Source: Raphanus sativus
Lineage: Eukaryota; Streptophyta; Magnoliopsida; Brassicales; Brassicaceae
Direction of reading: 5' to 3'
DNA length: 64,000 bases
Assembly: GCF_000801105.2 (NCBI RefSeq)
Contig: NC_079519.1
Location: 13,390,668 to 13,454,667, forward strand
Shown: positions 46,740-57,467 of the stretch, one piece after another
How positions within the stretch are numbered: the stretch's first letter is position 1
Layout: each line of letters opens with the position of its first letter
The notes under the pieces: generated by a model
The model's input: only the letters and a program-made list of their open reading frames with translations
Databases searched by the model: none
Told to the model about the DNA's origin: nothing
Program-made: the position numbers and the translations under genes

Positions 46740-47352
46740 CTTGTATAGATTTTCTAACTTGTGTATGGCTTTGAACTTGTCGTTGTATTTGTATTTGTAT
46801 ATTTGTGTATTAAAAATTGAACTTGTGTATGATTTATGACTTGTGTATGATTTATTTGTGTATTTGAACTTGTGTATGATTTATTGTGTATGATTTATTT
46901 GTGTATTTGTGTATGATTTATTTGTGTATTTGAACTTGTCGACTAACAAATAAGTCGTCTGGAAGGTTTTCCAGCTGGACGACTTACAAATAAGTCGTCT
47001 GGAAGGTTTTCCAGCTGGACGACTTACAAATAAGTCGTCTGGAAGGTTTGGACGACTTACAAGTAAGGTAGTCTAAAAATAGTAGAAGGTAGTCTAAAAA
47101 TAAAATACACTGGACGACTTCGTTAAAGGTCGTCTAAAAAAAATACACTCGAAGGGATAGTAGAAGGTAGTCTAAAAATAAAATACACTGGACGACTTCG
47201 TAAAAGGTCGTCTAAAAAAATACACTTGAAGGGATAGTAGAAGGTAGACGAAACACTGGACGACTTAAAAATAAGTCGTCTGGACGACTTAACAATAAGT
47301 CGTCTGGACGGGTAATCAAGACTGGACGACTTAAATTTAGGTCATCTGGACA
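46740..47352. repeat. Low-complexity and palindromic spacer between the two MULE genes
   Basis: A TTTGTGTATGATTTAT-like microsatellite (about 46740-46935) is followed by the same 40-base palindromic unit as in intron 5 (about 46945-47060) and by ACTGGACGACTT...AAGTCGTC variants up to the transposase stop codon. Both genes must end their transcripts in this spacer. Confidence 0.8.
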
Positions 47353-47353
47353 A

Positions 47354-49738
47354 CTAGTCAACTGGTTGTGTACATTGTGGTTTCATATGGCCAGTTTCCT
47401 TGCAGTTTGAGCATCTCCGTGCCCTGTGTTTCTTCCTGGGTTTGTGTCCTCTCATCCTAGATAGCTCCAACCAAGATTGCCATCTTGATTTCTTCTGTCT
47501 CCCCGGACCACGCTTTACGTTTGGAGGAAAGCATTCTCGTTCCTCAATATGTTGTGACACGATAGGATATATATTCTCTGAGTATACTGCATACAGATGA
47601 TTCTTTGAGTAAAGTGGACATACAAGTGTGTCGATATGCACACCAGCATGTGTTCCAGCTGCTATAGCATGAGAGCAAGGTATTTTCTCCACTCCATAGA
47701 CACCACAATCACACTTTACATGTTCCAAATCAACCACACAGTCCATTGTGCCACCTTTGACAAAGAAACGCCATCCATCAATTGGTTCGACCATCATCGT
47801 ATCCGCTATCTCTGATCGAACAACAAGCAAGTATTCAACACCCCGGCTATGTTCAGTTGGGAGACTCAAAGCATCTTGTCTCCTTTGCCAATACCATTTT
47901 CCTAACTTCTGCCTTATGAACTCCAGCAGGAACGAAATCGGAAATCCTCTTGCTCGCTTCAGTGTGGAATTAATAGATTCAGCGATGTTGCTTGTTTTTA
48001 TGTTGAACCTGTTCCCCTTACAATAAACCCTTGACCATAGCCTGGCGTCGGCCTTCTCCAAATACGTTGCAAGTTCCGGGTTTGCACTCCGTATCTCAGC
48101 CATGTACCGGTCAAAATCGTAGACCGTGTGCGCATAAGCAGCCCCTTTCACCAAGTACATGAGATGTTTCCCTTTAAACTTTTTGACAATGTTATCTTGA
48201 AGGTGATAGTAACATATTCCTCGGGTTGCCCAAGGAAACACCTTCTCACACGCACTTTTAATGGCCGCGTGCCGGTCAGAGACTATCACCAGAGGCTTGT
48301 CATGAGATATACAACTAGCCAATTTTGTGAAAAACCATTCCCAAGAAGGTTCATCTTCAGCATCCACGATCCCAAAAGCCAATGGGAATATCTGAAAATT
48401 GCCATCTTGTGCGGCTGCAACTAACATAACACCTCCATACTTTCCACTTAGGTGAGTTCCATCCACCACAATGACCCTTCTCTGATACTTAAAACCTTTG
48501 ATAGAAGCTCCAAAAGAGAGAAATAGATACTTAAATCTTTTCTTAGAATCAAGTTCTATAGCCGTGATAGAATCAGGATTTGCAATGGAGATTTGCTCGA
48601 GATATGAAGGCAGACGCGAATACCCTTCTTCTGCTGATCCTCTCACCAATTTTTGTGCATATAACAGTGCTCTGTATGAAGTGGTGTAATCAAGCGTCAT
48701 GCCAAACATGTTCTTCATTGCATCAGTGATATGCTGTGGAGTTATCCCGTCAATGATCCCAACACGATCAATGAAAAGACTACCAACATACTTTGGAGTA
48801 CAGTGTCTCCGCTGAGCGATTCGGTCTCCAATTGAGCATAAATGTTTTTCCACATACTTTGTTACCCAAAACGTGTTTGGCCCATGTTTCACACTCGCTC
48901 TGATCTTCCATCCACAACCGCTAACCCGACATATTGCCACAAGGAGAGTTTTTGTTGATTTGTATATTCTGAAAGAAAATTTACCCCTCACTGCTGTCAA
49001 CCGCAGCTCTGAAAGCAGTGCATCCTTGCTAACAAAACTCTGGTTGACATAGATGCTGGTACAATCCGATTTTCCTCCTTCAATAGAATTTGTCTTAGCA
49101 TATGTCTTTTCAATTTCTTCAAAACAAATATTATCATCATCTTCCTCGTCCTCATCTAGAACCTTTCCATAAAGACTGTAATCCCCACCATTCTGATCTG
49201 TTTTACCAACAATAGTGTTATCAGCATCCTCCTCCCCATTTTCCTCCTCCCCATTTTCCTCCTCCCCATCTTGATTTTCATCTTCAACAGACTCATTATC
49301 ACCAACATCTTCAGAACATTCATCAGCTTCATCATTATCACCAACATCTTCTTCCCATTCACCAGCTTCATTATTATCACCAACATCTTCTTCCCATTCA
49401 CCAGCTTCTTCTCTTTTCTCTGAAACCGTTTCCACCTTGCTGCGGCTTGATACACAAAGACATACTCTATGCGTTTTGAGTATCTCGAGCAAGTTTCGAA
49501 CTTGTCTATCACTTGTAACATGAATGGGAGGACTGCCTGGAGTCATCATCATTTCTGCTGGTAATGAGTAGCTAATCACCACAGTCACTGATCTCATGTC
49601 CAGGTTATAATCTTCTTGAGCCATTGCAACAAGTTCAGCATGTGTTGAATCTTCATTCAATAAAAACAATCTTGCTCCTTTGAGATCATCAACCACAAAA
49701 TCCCAACGGAAATCTCTCAACAACCATTGTCCATACAC
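47354..49738 (-). CDS. MURA-type Mutator transposase, open frame
   Basis: A single uninterrupted 794-residue frame. Residues 1-100 form a PB1-like N-terminal region. Residues 110-205 are acidic, with repeated EAGEWEEDVGDN and EENGEE units. Residues 220-310 form the plant MuDR DNA-binding domain (CRVSGCGWKIRASVKHG...KHLC). Residues about 415-600 form the MULE transposase domain, with candidate catalytic Asp426 (VVDGTH), Asp488 (VSDRH) and Glu587 (NIAES). Residues 675-690 form a SWIM zinc finger (CDC...CSH), and residues 776-789 a CCHC knuckle (CSNCKETGHMKPQC). It acts in the nucleus, cutting at the element ends. It converges on the Ulp1 gene. The start at 49738 is the first Met. The intact frame suggests recent activity. 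Confidence 0.93.
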   Translation of the reverse strand: MYGQWLLRDFRWDFVVDDLKGARLFLLNEDSTHAELVAMAQEDYNLDMRSVTVVISYSLPAEMMMTPGSPPIHVTSDRQVRNLLEILKTHRVCLCVSSRSKVETVSEKREEAGEWEEDVGDNNEAGEWEEDVGDNDEADECSEDVGDNESVEDENQDGEEENGEEENGEEDADNTIVGKTDQNGGDYSLYGKVLDEDEEDDDNICFEEIEKTYAKTNSIEGGKSDCTSIYVNQSFVSKDALLSELRLTAVRGKFSFRIYKSTKTLLVAICRVSGCGWKIRASVKHGPNTFWVTKYVEKHLCSIGDRIAQRRHCTPKYVGSLFIDRVGIIDGITPQHITDAMKNMFGMTLDYTTSYRALLYAQKLVRGSAEEGYSRLPSYLEQISIANPDSITAIELDSKKRFKYLFLSFGASIKGFKYQRRVIVVDGTHLSGKYGGVMLVAAAQDGNFQIFPLAFGIVDAEDEPSWEWFFTKLASCISHDKPLVIVSDRHAAIKSACEKVFPWATRGICYYHLQDNIVKKFKGKHLMYLVKGAAYAHTVYDFDRYMAEIRSANPELATYLEKADARLWSRVYCKGNRFNIKTSNIAESINSTLKRARGFPISFLLEFIRQKLGKWYWQRRQDALSLPTEHSRGVEYLLVVRSEIADTMMVEPIDGWRFFVKGGTMDCVVDLEHVKCDCGVYGVEKIPCSHAIAAGTHAGVHIDTLVCPLYSKNHLYAVYSENIYPIVSQHIEERECFPPNVKRGPGRQKKSRWQSWLELSRMRGHKPRKKHRARRCSNCKETGHMKPQCTQPVD

Positions 49739-49824
49739 TGCATGTAACTTAAAAACATCTGCAAATATTCAAAATAAAACACATTAGTAAACATAGAGAA
49801 AATGAAGAAGTTCAATAAACATTA

Positions 49825-50640
49825 TCGCAGACGACTTATAATTAAGTCGTCCAGAAGACTTAAAGGTAAGTCGTCTAAAGAGGTCACTTTTGCAATTGAA
49901 AATTAAAAGGGACGACTTAATTCTAAGTCGTCCGGCTTTGTTTGTTAAAAAAAAAATTTCAGACGACTTATATATAAGTCGTCTACGAGAAACGGTGCAT
50001 TTGACTATTTCTGGACGACTTATAATTCAGTCGTCTCTGGAAAGTAAAAATTTCAATATTTTATTCAAACTAGACGACTTACATGTAAGTCGTCCTAGGT
50101 TAGTTTTGTAATTGAAAAATAAAACTTGAAATTTAACTTTCTCCAGACGACTTAACTAAAAGTCGTCCAGCTAGACGACTTAATTTAAGGTCGTCCGGGA
50201 TAAGCAAGGTTTGACCAGAAAATTGGGAAAAATTCTGGACGACTTTGCTTTCCCCGGACGACTTTAAATTAAGTCTTCTGACGGGACGACTTTATATTAT
50301 GTCGTCTGGTAAAAGTTAAATTATGAAGTTTTATTTTTCAACTACAAAACTAACCTAAGACGACTTACACGTAAGTCGTCTAGTTTAATAAAATATTAAA
50401 ATTTTAACTTTCCCAGAGACGACTGAATTATAAGTCGTCCAGAAATAGTCAAAGATCTGACACGATTCGGTCAAATGCAAAACTAGCCTGTTTCTCGTAG
50501 ACGACTTATATATCTGGAGTGTTTATTTTCAACAAACAAAGCTGGACGACTTAGTTTAAGTCGTCCGTTTGACCAGAAGACTCAGCAGTAAGTCTTCTAC
50601 ATACAGAAGACTTACAAGTAAGTCTTCTACGCGAACAGAT
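49825..50640. repeat. Right subterminal palindrome cluster of the MULE
   Basis: About twenty pairs of GACGACTTA...TAAGTCGTC half-sites sit upstream of the transposase, that is, across its likely promoter. Parts at 49840-50170 and 50180-50470 are rough inverted copies of one another (for example the tagacgacttac...gtaagtcgtcct region near 50070-50100 against that near 50360-50390), giving a large imperfect palindrome. Confidence 0.8.
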
Positions 50641-51159
50641 TTTGAAAAAAATTCAAATTCGTACCTTAAACTAGGTGAGATGACTTCGTTTGCACACAGG
50701 GTCTTCTCCAACCACCCAGAACCTCAAACGAAAGCAACCGTAAGTCAAAACGAAAGAAATATGGCTCTGTCAACCATCGCCCATATTTTGAATCAAAAGC
50801 TTGAGTTTTTTGGATGAATATGGAGAGAAAGTGAAAAAAATGTTGTTTTTAGTTCATAACAATTGAAACAGAGAGAGTGTTAAGAGATTTACGTGCATTA
50901 AAGGGCATTAAAAGCTCCAAACAGTTCGTACAAGGTTGTTCCCACTATTCATGGCAGTGGCAATATTGTAAATACTTGAAGAAAATGTGGTTGAGACAGT
51001 AAAGAAGCCATTTTCGAAAAAAAATAAAAATAAAAGGTTAATGGCATTTTCGTAGATAAAATGCAGATGTGGGGTTAAAAACTCAAAAAAAAATGAGTCA
51101 AAAGAAAATGTTAGTTTTGTGTTTGACTTCAAGTTTTGAGTCACTTTTGCAATAAGCCC

Positions 51160-51168
51160 TTGTAATTG
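51160..51168. repeat. MULE target-site duplication TTGTAATTG, right copy
   Basis: It matches 41493-41501. Confidence 0.9.
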
Positions 51169-51485
51169 TCCAAAATCCACTTATAGGTAGAGAGAGTGAC
51201 TATGATAATTTTTTTTTTGAAGAAGCTAATGACTATGATAATTTTATTGGCAAGTTTTTTATTTAATTTCAACATCCATCAATCTTAAGTAATGACAAGT
51301 GTTTATACTTTCTAAAAATATTTACTCAATGAATTTATTCTCCTTTGATGCATTGAACTTATTTCAAATATTTTCCTATAATAATACATGTTTTATGAAT
51401 CATCAATTGAGAAAACTTTTAGAATAAATTACTTGTCAATTAGTTAATCATTTGAAACTAAACTTTTTCAATTACCATTTATTGG
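51169..51485. other. AT-rich spacer, no gene seen
   Basis: It contains a short direct repeat (gtgactatgataatttt near 51197 and 51231) and no recognisable coding sequence. Confidence 0.35.
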
Positions 51486-52123
51486 TTAGTAAGTGTCTTT
51501 AAGATTTAACAATGAGTGGCACCTCCAATGAAGAGGTACACATAAACCAAGAGTACAATGCTTTATATCCTGACATCCACCAAAATCTAAGTCAGAAAAC
51601 CCAACCATATGTGGATGTGTTGATTTATTATATGAGATCATGTGATTTCTTGTTTCCTTGTGGTATCTCAAAACTTTCTTTGCAGCTTTCCAATAAGCGA
51701 ATCCTGGACTACTCTGAAATCTTCCTAGCATTCCCACTGCATGGCTAATATCAGGTCTTGTGTAAACTTTTGAATACATCAAACATCCAACAAGAGAGGC
51801 ACAAGGATATTTTCCCATTTCTTCATGTTCCATTTCATTATGTGGACATTGCTTATTAAGATCAAGCTTATCCCCTTTCTGCATAGGAACAATACTAGAA
51901 GAACACGATATCATGCCATATCTTTCAAGATATTTGTCAATATATCCTTATGAGACAACCCTAAAATTCCAAGTAATCTATCACGGAAAATTTTAATTCC
52001 AGTTACATAAATTACCTCGTCCATATCTTTCACTGCAAAGTTTTTAGAGAGATAATTCTTGGTCACATTTAGTAGACCAAGATCACTGCTGGCGAATAAG
52101 ATATCACCAACATACAAAACCAA
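51486..52123 (-). pseudogene. Ty1/copia reverse transcriptase/RNase H remnant
   Basis: Two minus-strand frames meet near 51912. The upstream one (52123-51911) has MVLYVGDILFASSD, the reverse-transcriptase active-site box with Asp-Asp changed to Gly-Asp. The downstream one has YPCASLVGCLMYSKVYTRPD and GMLGRFQSSPGFAYWKAAKK, then a SDLDFGGCQD RNase H-like box. No LTR, integrase or gag is visible around it, so it is a truncated dead fragment. Confidence 0.85.
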
Positions 52124-52361
52124 AATTATGAACTTACTCTCACTGATCTTGAGGAATATACATGAATCTACAATATTCTCGTTGAATCATGACAAGTATT
52201 TAAACTTTCTAAAATCATTCATTCATGAAATAAAAACTAAACTATCATGTTATCATTCGTGATTTCTAGAGGAAGAAGTACGGTGGAGATCAATCGGCGG
52301 AGTGACGAAGTAGGATTCCAAAAGTACTGATCGAGAAGCTTAGTGACAACAAAGGTATGAC

Positions 52362-53173
52362 TGTAATGTCCCGGTTTGTGATATATGTTGGAAGGCTTAA
52401 TAAAATTGACTTGGCTAACTATGTCCCCCAAGTGCGTTTACCTTTTCCGTCAAACATCCGTTTAAAACTCTAGGATTAAGCGTGCTTGAGCTTGAGTTAT
52501 CTAAGGATGAGTGACCTTTCGGGAAGTGATTCGTGATACCGTATGAGTGAGGCCGAAACATAGGGGAATGTAATGTGGGGATTGCAAAGTCCGTAAACAA
52601 TACTTTCAAGGCTCCAAGAATTAACCAACTGCACGTTAGACGGGATGGAGTCCATGGGCCAAGTGAGCGGGCGTGGAAGGTCCATTAGCCTTGCGCAAGC
52701 GAGGCAATACAAATGGTATCAGAGCCGAACCCAGACAAGTGTGGAGTTAGTGAGTGATCACACTAACATGGGTAATGATTCTGTGGGCGCAACTGGGATG
52801 TTGCATTCTTTGAGAGGGGGTGAATTGTAACATCCCGGTTTGTGGTACATGTTGGAAGACTTAAGAAAATTAATTTGGCTACATATGTCACCAAAGTGCG
52901 CTTACCTTTTCTGTCACACATTTTTTAGAACTCCAGGGTTAAGCGTGCTTAATCTGGAGTAGTAGGAGAATGGTTAACCTACTGGGAAGTGATTCGGGAT
53001 GCCGTGTGAGTGATGCCGAAACATGGGGAAATGTCATGTGGTGATTGCAGGGTCTATAAAGAAGAATTTTGAGCCTCCAAAATTTAACGCACTGCCCATT
53101 ATACTTATGGGGTCCACGTGCCGAGTGAGCATACATGGGAGGTCCGTTAGCCATGAGCGGGAGAAGCGTTACA
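52362..53173 (+). mobile_element. Complete TRIM (miniature LTR retrotransposon)
   Basis: Two direct repeats of about 350 bases, 52362-52711 and 52826-53173, start TGTAAYRTCCCGGTTTGTG and end in ...ACA. Between them lie only 114 bases: a primer site TGGTATCAGAGC (52714-52725, matching the initiator tRNA-Met 3' end) and a polypurine tract GAGAGGGGG just before the second LTR. There is no protein gene, so it is mobilised in trans. The LTRs differ at many positions, so the insertion is not recent, and I do not see a clear 5-bp target duplication. Confidence 0.88.
52714..52725 (+). other. TRIM primer-binding site (initiator tRNA-Met)
   Basis: TGGTATCAGAGC, two bases after the first LTR, is complementary to the 3' end of plant initiator tRNA-Met. 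Confidence 0.9.
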
Positions 53174-53269
53174 TAGTCGACGATAAATAGATCTTCAATC
53201 TGGTGAGTTTCCTTGTATTGTTTTATATGGTTATAAGTATTATTGTAGTGACACTGCATTGTTAAAACA

Positions 53270-53410
53270 ATAAGTAGTCTAGCGGTTGAGTAATAGCCGA
53301 AATTACCAAGGTTCTTTTGTTCGATTCTCCTTAAAATCATAGTTGATTTTCTTATACATAATGTGAAAATGATGTCGTTTAGATTTATTTGATAAAAAAA
53401 AAATAAAACA
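53270..53410 (+). mobile_element. tRNA-derived SINE-like copy
   Basis: AGTCTAGCGGTTGAGTA resembles a polymerase III A box, and TTGTTCGATTCTCC about 40 bases later is a good B box. The unit ends in an A-rich tail. Short AAAACA-like sequences on both sides may be what is left of a target duplication. Confidence 0.6.
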
Positions 53411-53816
53411 GATATTAAACCGAACCAAACCAAATTCCTACGTAGTGGCCACATCAGCAGTTAAACCAAAATTGAATCTGGTTATGTAGTAATTGACCGT
53501 ATTATAATATTTCCGTTTATAAAATTTAAAATCTGCATTAGTTCGTGGTGTTTTAAGCTTGATGTAAATGTTTATGTATGAAAACCAAGGGAGTGATAAG
53601 TTCATAGGAGAATTGGCCGTTTTCCCGAGAAGCAACATTCCCTAACAATATCATTGGATGTTAAGAAGCATTATACTACCCCGCCGAGAGTTATGTCATT
53701 GACATTTTTTCATAGCACAAACCCACCAAATTTTAGACCCCTACGATCTCTTTCTCTTAGTTTGCGTTTCTCTCTTCTTCATCCACAAAATCATCTCTTC
53801 TCTCCATCAATACATC
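53411..53816. other. Upstream region of the second MULE transposase
   Basis: No gene is seen. A pyrimidine-rich tract (about 53740-53790) before the ATG at 53817 looks like a leader. The left end of this second MULE probably lies here, but I cannot identify terminal repeats. Confidence 0.35.
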
Positions 53817-56104
53817 ATGGTTCTAATTTATGTTAAATATAGTGAATGGGTGTCTGGTTGCAGTGAAGAGTGGAGTTTCGTGGTAGACAAAGCAAGGGGT
53901 GGTCGAATGGTAACACTAGAAACTACTACTCCATTGGTCGTGGTCAAGAGGATCATGTCTGAGGATTATGGGGTGGACCATAATGTTGTTAATGTCGAGT
54001 TCAGTTACTCAATGGTGAATTAAAGAGGGAATCCTCCGATTATCACCAATGATCAGCAATCATCTAATTTTGTGGCGTATGCCAAGAGGGATTCATCTAC
54101 TACCTTGTGTGTCACGTTCTCTGGTTCGGGTGTAAATAAAAAAGAACGAATCAATATTGATTTGAATAAGGAGCCGTTTGATTCAAGTAATGTTGAGGAT
54201 GAAGAAGTTCCTGAGATAAATCGAGCAGAGTTTGTGAAGCGGTCAAAGGAGTCTTGTGATAGAAGGAAGGATCATGTCGCTGCGGATGGTTCCCGTGATG
54301 CTGGTTTAAGGAGTGAAAACATTGGAGATTCTCAACATAATGGAGATAGTGAAAAGTCTGGTCAATCTTGGAGAGGAGATTTCATGAAGAAGAATCAACT
54401 TTTCAAAAGTAAAGAGGTTATGAAGGCAACAATGGCAATTTTGGCGATGAAGAATAATTTCGATTACACTGTTATGAAATCCACGAGAAAATGGTGGTAT
54501 TGCCGATGTAAGGATGCATTATACAACTGGACTGTGCGTGCATAAAGTCTTGACGGGTCAACATATTTCATGATCAATCAGTGCGAGGAACGACATTCAT
54601 GTGCTCCTTCAAAGAAAAGCAAATTCGGAAAAACAACATCGACAAGAATAATTGGGAGTCTAATACAACATCGATACGGTGATGCCAACGGTGGCCCAAA
54701 ACCAAATGACATCATTGACTTTATGAGATTTGAGCATAGTTGTGAGATTACTTATGAGCACGCTTGGGAAGCTCGTGAGATTGCTGTTGCAGCTGCAAGA
54801 GGTATACGAGATCGTAGTTATGCTAAAATACCATCGTATTTGCATATGCTTAAAGAAGCTAATCCTAGTACGCATACTCACTATGAAATTAATGAGAAGG
54901 GAAGATTCATGTATCTATTTATGTCATTTAGGCAATCAGTTAAAGGATTCTACAATGCAATGTGAAGGGTGATTGTTGTTGATAGAACTTTTCTGAAATA
55001 TAAATACATAGGAGTTCTACTTGTTGCTACTGCTATAGATGGTAACTCTAACTTGTATCTGATTGCATTTGGAGTTGTTGATTCAGAGAATGATGATTCA
55101 TGGGGTTGGTTCTTCAGACAGTTGAAAGTGGTTATTGTTGACTCTCAAGACTTAGCTTTTGTCTCAGATAGAAATGCGTCCATTGCTAAAGCGATTGGGA
55201 TTGTCTACCCTCCATCAGCACATGAAATTTGCATTCATCATTTGTTGACCAATATGGTTACATTTTTCAAGACAAAAGGGTTCACTGCCTTGGTTGAAAA
55301 GGCCTCACGGAAATATAGGTACACTGAATTTGAGGAACATATCACCCAAATTTTTGATATGAGTCCTCAGCTTGGAAGATATCTACAGGAGGCTGATATG
55401 CGCAAATGGGTTCGTTCTCTGTTTCCTGGATCCAGGTACGACATTAGGACCACAAACCCTACAGAGTCAATAAATTCAGTCCTGAGAATACCTAGGGAAT
55501 ATACGGTTATTCCTTTGCTAGATAGTATAAGAGAATTGTTGACTCAATGGTTCTATGAGTGTCGCCTGGTAAGCTCTAAGCATCTTGATCCTTTAACCGC
55601 TGAGGTGGAGAAAAAGATTGATAGGAGAATTGTGAAGGTAAAAGGGTTTAAGGTTTACAAGACCGACAACGTCACATCGGTTGTGAAAGGAGACATATAT
55701 GATTGTCATGTTGATTTGGAAAGAAGAACATGCACATATGGGAAGTACGATATAGGGAAAATTCCTTGCCGACACGCTATTCCTGTAATTTATTCACGAG
55801 GTATGGAAGTATAAACACATGAAAGTACACAGATTTACCAACGCCTTATACAGCACTACAGCGTGGAGAACCCGCTTATGCGGAAAGCATTAATCCAATA
55901 GCAGTTCCACAGTCTGAATGGAAGGTCCCAGCTGAGGTTAAACTTGCAAAGATTTTATCACCAGAGACAAGAAAGAGTGCTGGTCGACCAGTAAAGAGAA
56001 TATATGAATCAGTAGAAGACAAGATAAAATATACTCAAAGATCAAGAAAGAATAAAAAACACAAGTGCAGCCGTTGTGGTAACAAAAGACACGAGAGGAA
56101 CATG
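53817..56104 (+). pseudogene. MURA-type transposase of a second, older MULE
   Basis: One frame runs from 53817 to 55814 with stops at 54021, 54543 and 54963, and another at 55812, after which the frame shifts. It covers an N-terminal PB1-like part, the MuDR DNA-binding region (KWWYCRCKDALYNWTVRA, ERHSCAPSKKSKFGKTTSTR), the MULE domain (VIVVDRTFLKYKYIGVLLVA, VVDSENDDSWGWFFRQL, AFVSDRNASIAKAI, ESINSVLR) and a SWIM finger (CTYGKYDIGKIPCRHAI). A degraded CCHC knuckle (CSRCGNKRHERN) lacks its last Cys. It is related to the 47354-49738 transposase but clearly diverged. It sits tail to tail with a GRF and an Ulp1-like gene. Confidence 0.88.
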
Positions 56105-56380
56105 CGATTTACCCATCTAGTTTGTTCTGTCTCTCTGTTTTCTTTCTTGTTAATATTCTGCTTAACAACCTATTTGGTAGTTTGGTATTTGCTAAACTCT
56201 TTGTACAAATCGATCTATGTTAGTGACAATTTGGTATTTGCAAAATTATTGGTTCTAGTAGATGATAATCAACAAAAAACATAGTCTTAAACTTGAAGAT
56301 CATGCAAACATAAGGTACATGAACACCATCACCAAACAACACATGAACAAAGCTTTTATGATCCTTAATTCCCTAATGCA

Positions 56381-56814
56381 TTATGTGATCTTCTCTTCAC
56401 ATCGTGCAATTGCATCTTCCATCTCTTCAATTTTACTCTCAGGGCGTTTCAACATGGTCTCACCAGCTCTCATTGATTTCTGAAACTCGGAATTGTCAAT
56501 GAGCAGCACGTCAAAGAGGTCCTGGAAGTGTTCAATATCCTCAACAACTGACTTATCAGTCCATTTGAACAAGTGGGTTTTGCCATTCATCATTAACAGC
56601 CAATAACCAGTTAGATTGAAACAAAGACATAATTATATGATTATCGACTAACCTTCTAAGATCCCATCGGACAAGAATGGAATAATCTTCCCCGATTTTT
56701 AACTGTTTTGGAAGTGAAACGAGACACTGCTCCACCACAATTGCATCTTGTGGGAATTCCGCGTTGTTTGGCGACTCGATCTCTTGAATCGGATGAAGAA
56801 TTGACCGAAGACAT
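56381..56814 (-). pseudogene. GRF-type zinc-finger gene of the second MULE
   Basis: Exon 1 (about 56814-56654) reads MSSVNSSSDSRDRVAKQRGI, then PTRCNCGGAVSRF and NRGRLFHSCPMGS, a GRF-type zinc finger with CxC and GRLFHSC elements. An in-frame TAG follows just before the likely splice donor. Exon 2 (about 56600-56381) reads THLFKWTDKSVVEDIEHFQD and an acidic coiled-coil tail (SKIEEMEDAIARCEEKI). Small GRF proteins of this kind are frequent next to plant transposons, and their role is unclear. The minus-strand position between transposase and Ulp1 gene suggests that it belongs to the element. Confidence 0.7.
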
Positions 56815-56929
56815 GATTGAGTCGATCTCCAAAGTTTCCCAGTTGTAGTTCTCTCCGTCGAGGAAGAATGAGGAAGAAAAGGGAGTAGGTCAAAAAAAAA
56901 AACCAAAACTACGTCATTTCATACTCCCA

Positions 56930-57130
56930 TAACATGTATTCTACCAAAGGTAGATAAGAAAAACACCAAAATTATCGACTGCAACCTACTACAGAACGTT
57001 TGTAGTTTGTCTTTGAATCCTGTAAGTTAGTGTTAAAACATGGAGTAAAGAAAGTGGACCGACTTACATAATTAGTGACCTATGTACATAAATAGTAAAT
57101 AAATAGTTGTCATGTGTGTTTAGGGTTATA
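56930..57130. other. Spacer without gene
   Basis: No open frame with a domain lies between the GRF gene and the repeat at 57130. Confidence 0.35.
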
Positions 57131-57345
57131 TGGTTTGGACTTTGGTTAGAGTTAATGATTTGTTTAGGGTATGTTTGGGGTTATGATTTGTTTAGGGTTC
57201 ATTTAGTGCTTGTTTACAATGTTTAGTACTTGTTTAGGGCTTGTATAGGGTTTGTTTAGGGTTTGTTTAGTACTTGTTTAGGGCTTGTTTAGGGTTTGTT
57301 TAGGGCTTGTTTAGGGCTTATATAGGGTTTGTTTAAAAAATCCTA
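57130..57345. repeat. TTTAGGGCTTG-type minisatellite
   Basis: About fifteen degenerate 11-base units of TGTTTAGGGYT occur here. It includes the plant telomere-like TTTAGGG core but at irregular spacing, so it is an interstitial low-complexity repeat, not a telomere. Confidence 0.7.
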
Positions 57346-57467
57346 TAAAAACCAAAGATAATTCATAGAAAACTCAAACCTAGAATACTCACATGATTTC
57401 ATAACAACACAAGGTAGAGTTTTTCCACATAATTTCTACAAAAAGCAAATCACTAATTAGACACAAA

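Larger units (their letters stand above)
41502..51159 (+). mobile_element. Complete Ulp1-carrying Mutator-like element
   Basis: The ends are imperfect inverted repeats of about 45 bases: GGGAGAATTGCCAAGTGTGA at the left against GGGCTTATTGCAAAAGTGAC at the right (inverted), both running into CTCAAAACTTGAAGTCAAAC. A 9-bp duplication flanks them. Two genes face each other tail to tail, a DUF1985/Ulp1 gene (42730-46725, plus) and a MURA-type transposase (49738-47354, minus). Palindromic GTCGTC/GACGAC arrays fill introns and flanks. The layout matches Ulp1-carrying MULEs known from plants (KAONASHI/KI in Arabidopsis, CUMULE in melon). Arabidopsis KI elements were described as lacking clear terminal repeats, unlike this one. 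Confidence 0.92.

Noticed and set aside
49156..49521. Second minus-strand open frame within the MURA gene
   Set aside because: It is a shifted frame over the acidic repeats of the transposase, giving Met/Lys-rich low complexity only.
57130..57345. Telomere-like TTTAGGG repeats (also near 37500-37560)
   Set aside because: Spacing is irregular and units are mixed with TTTAGGGCTTG. The surrounding sequence is transposon DNA, so it is an interstitial minisatellite.
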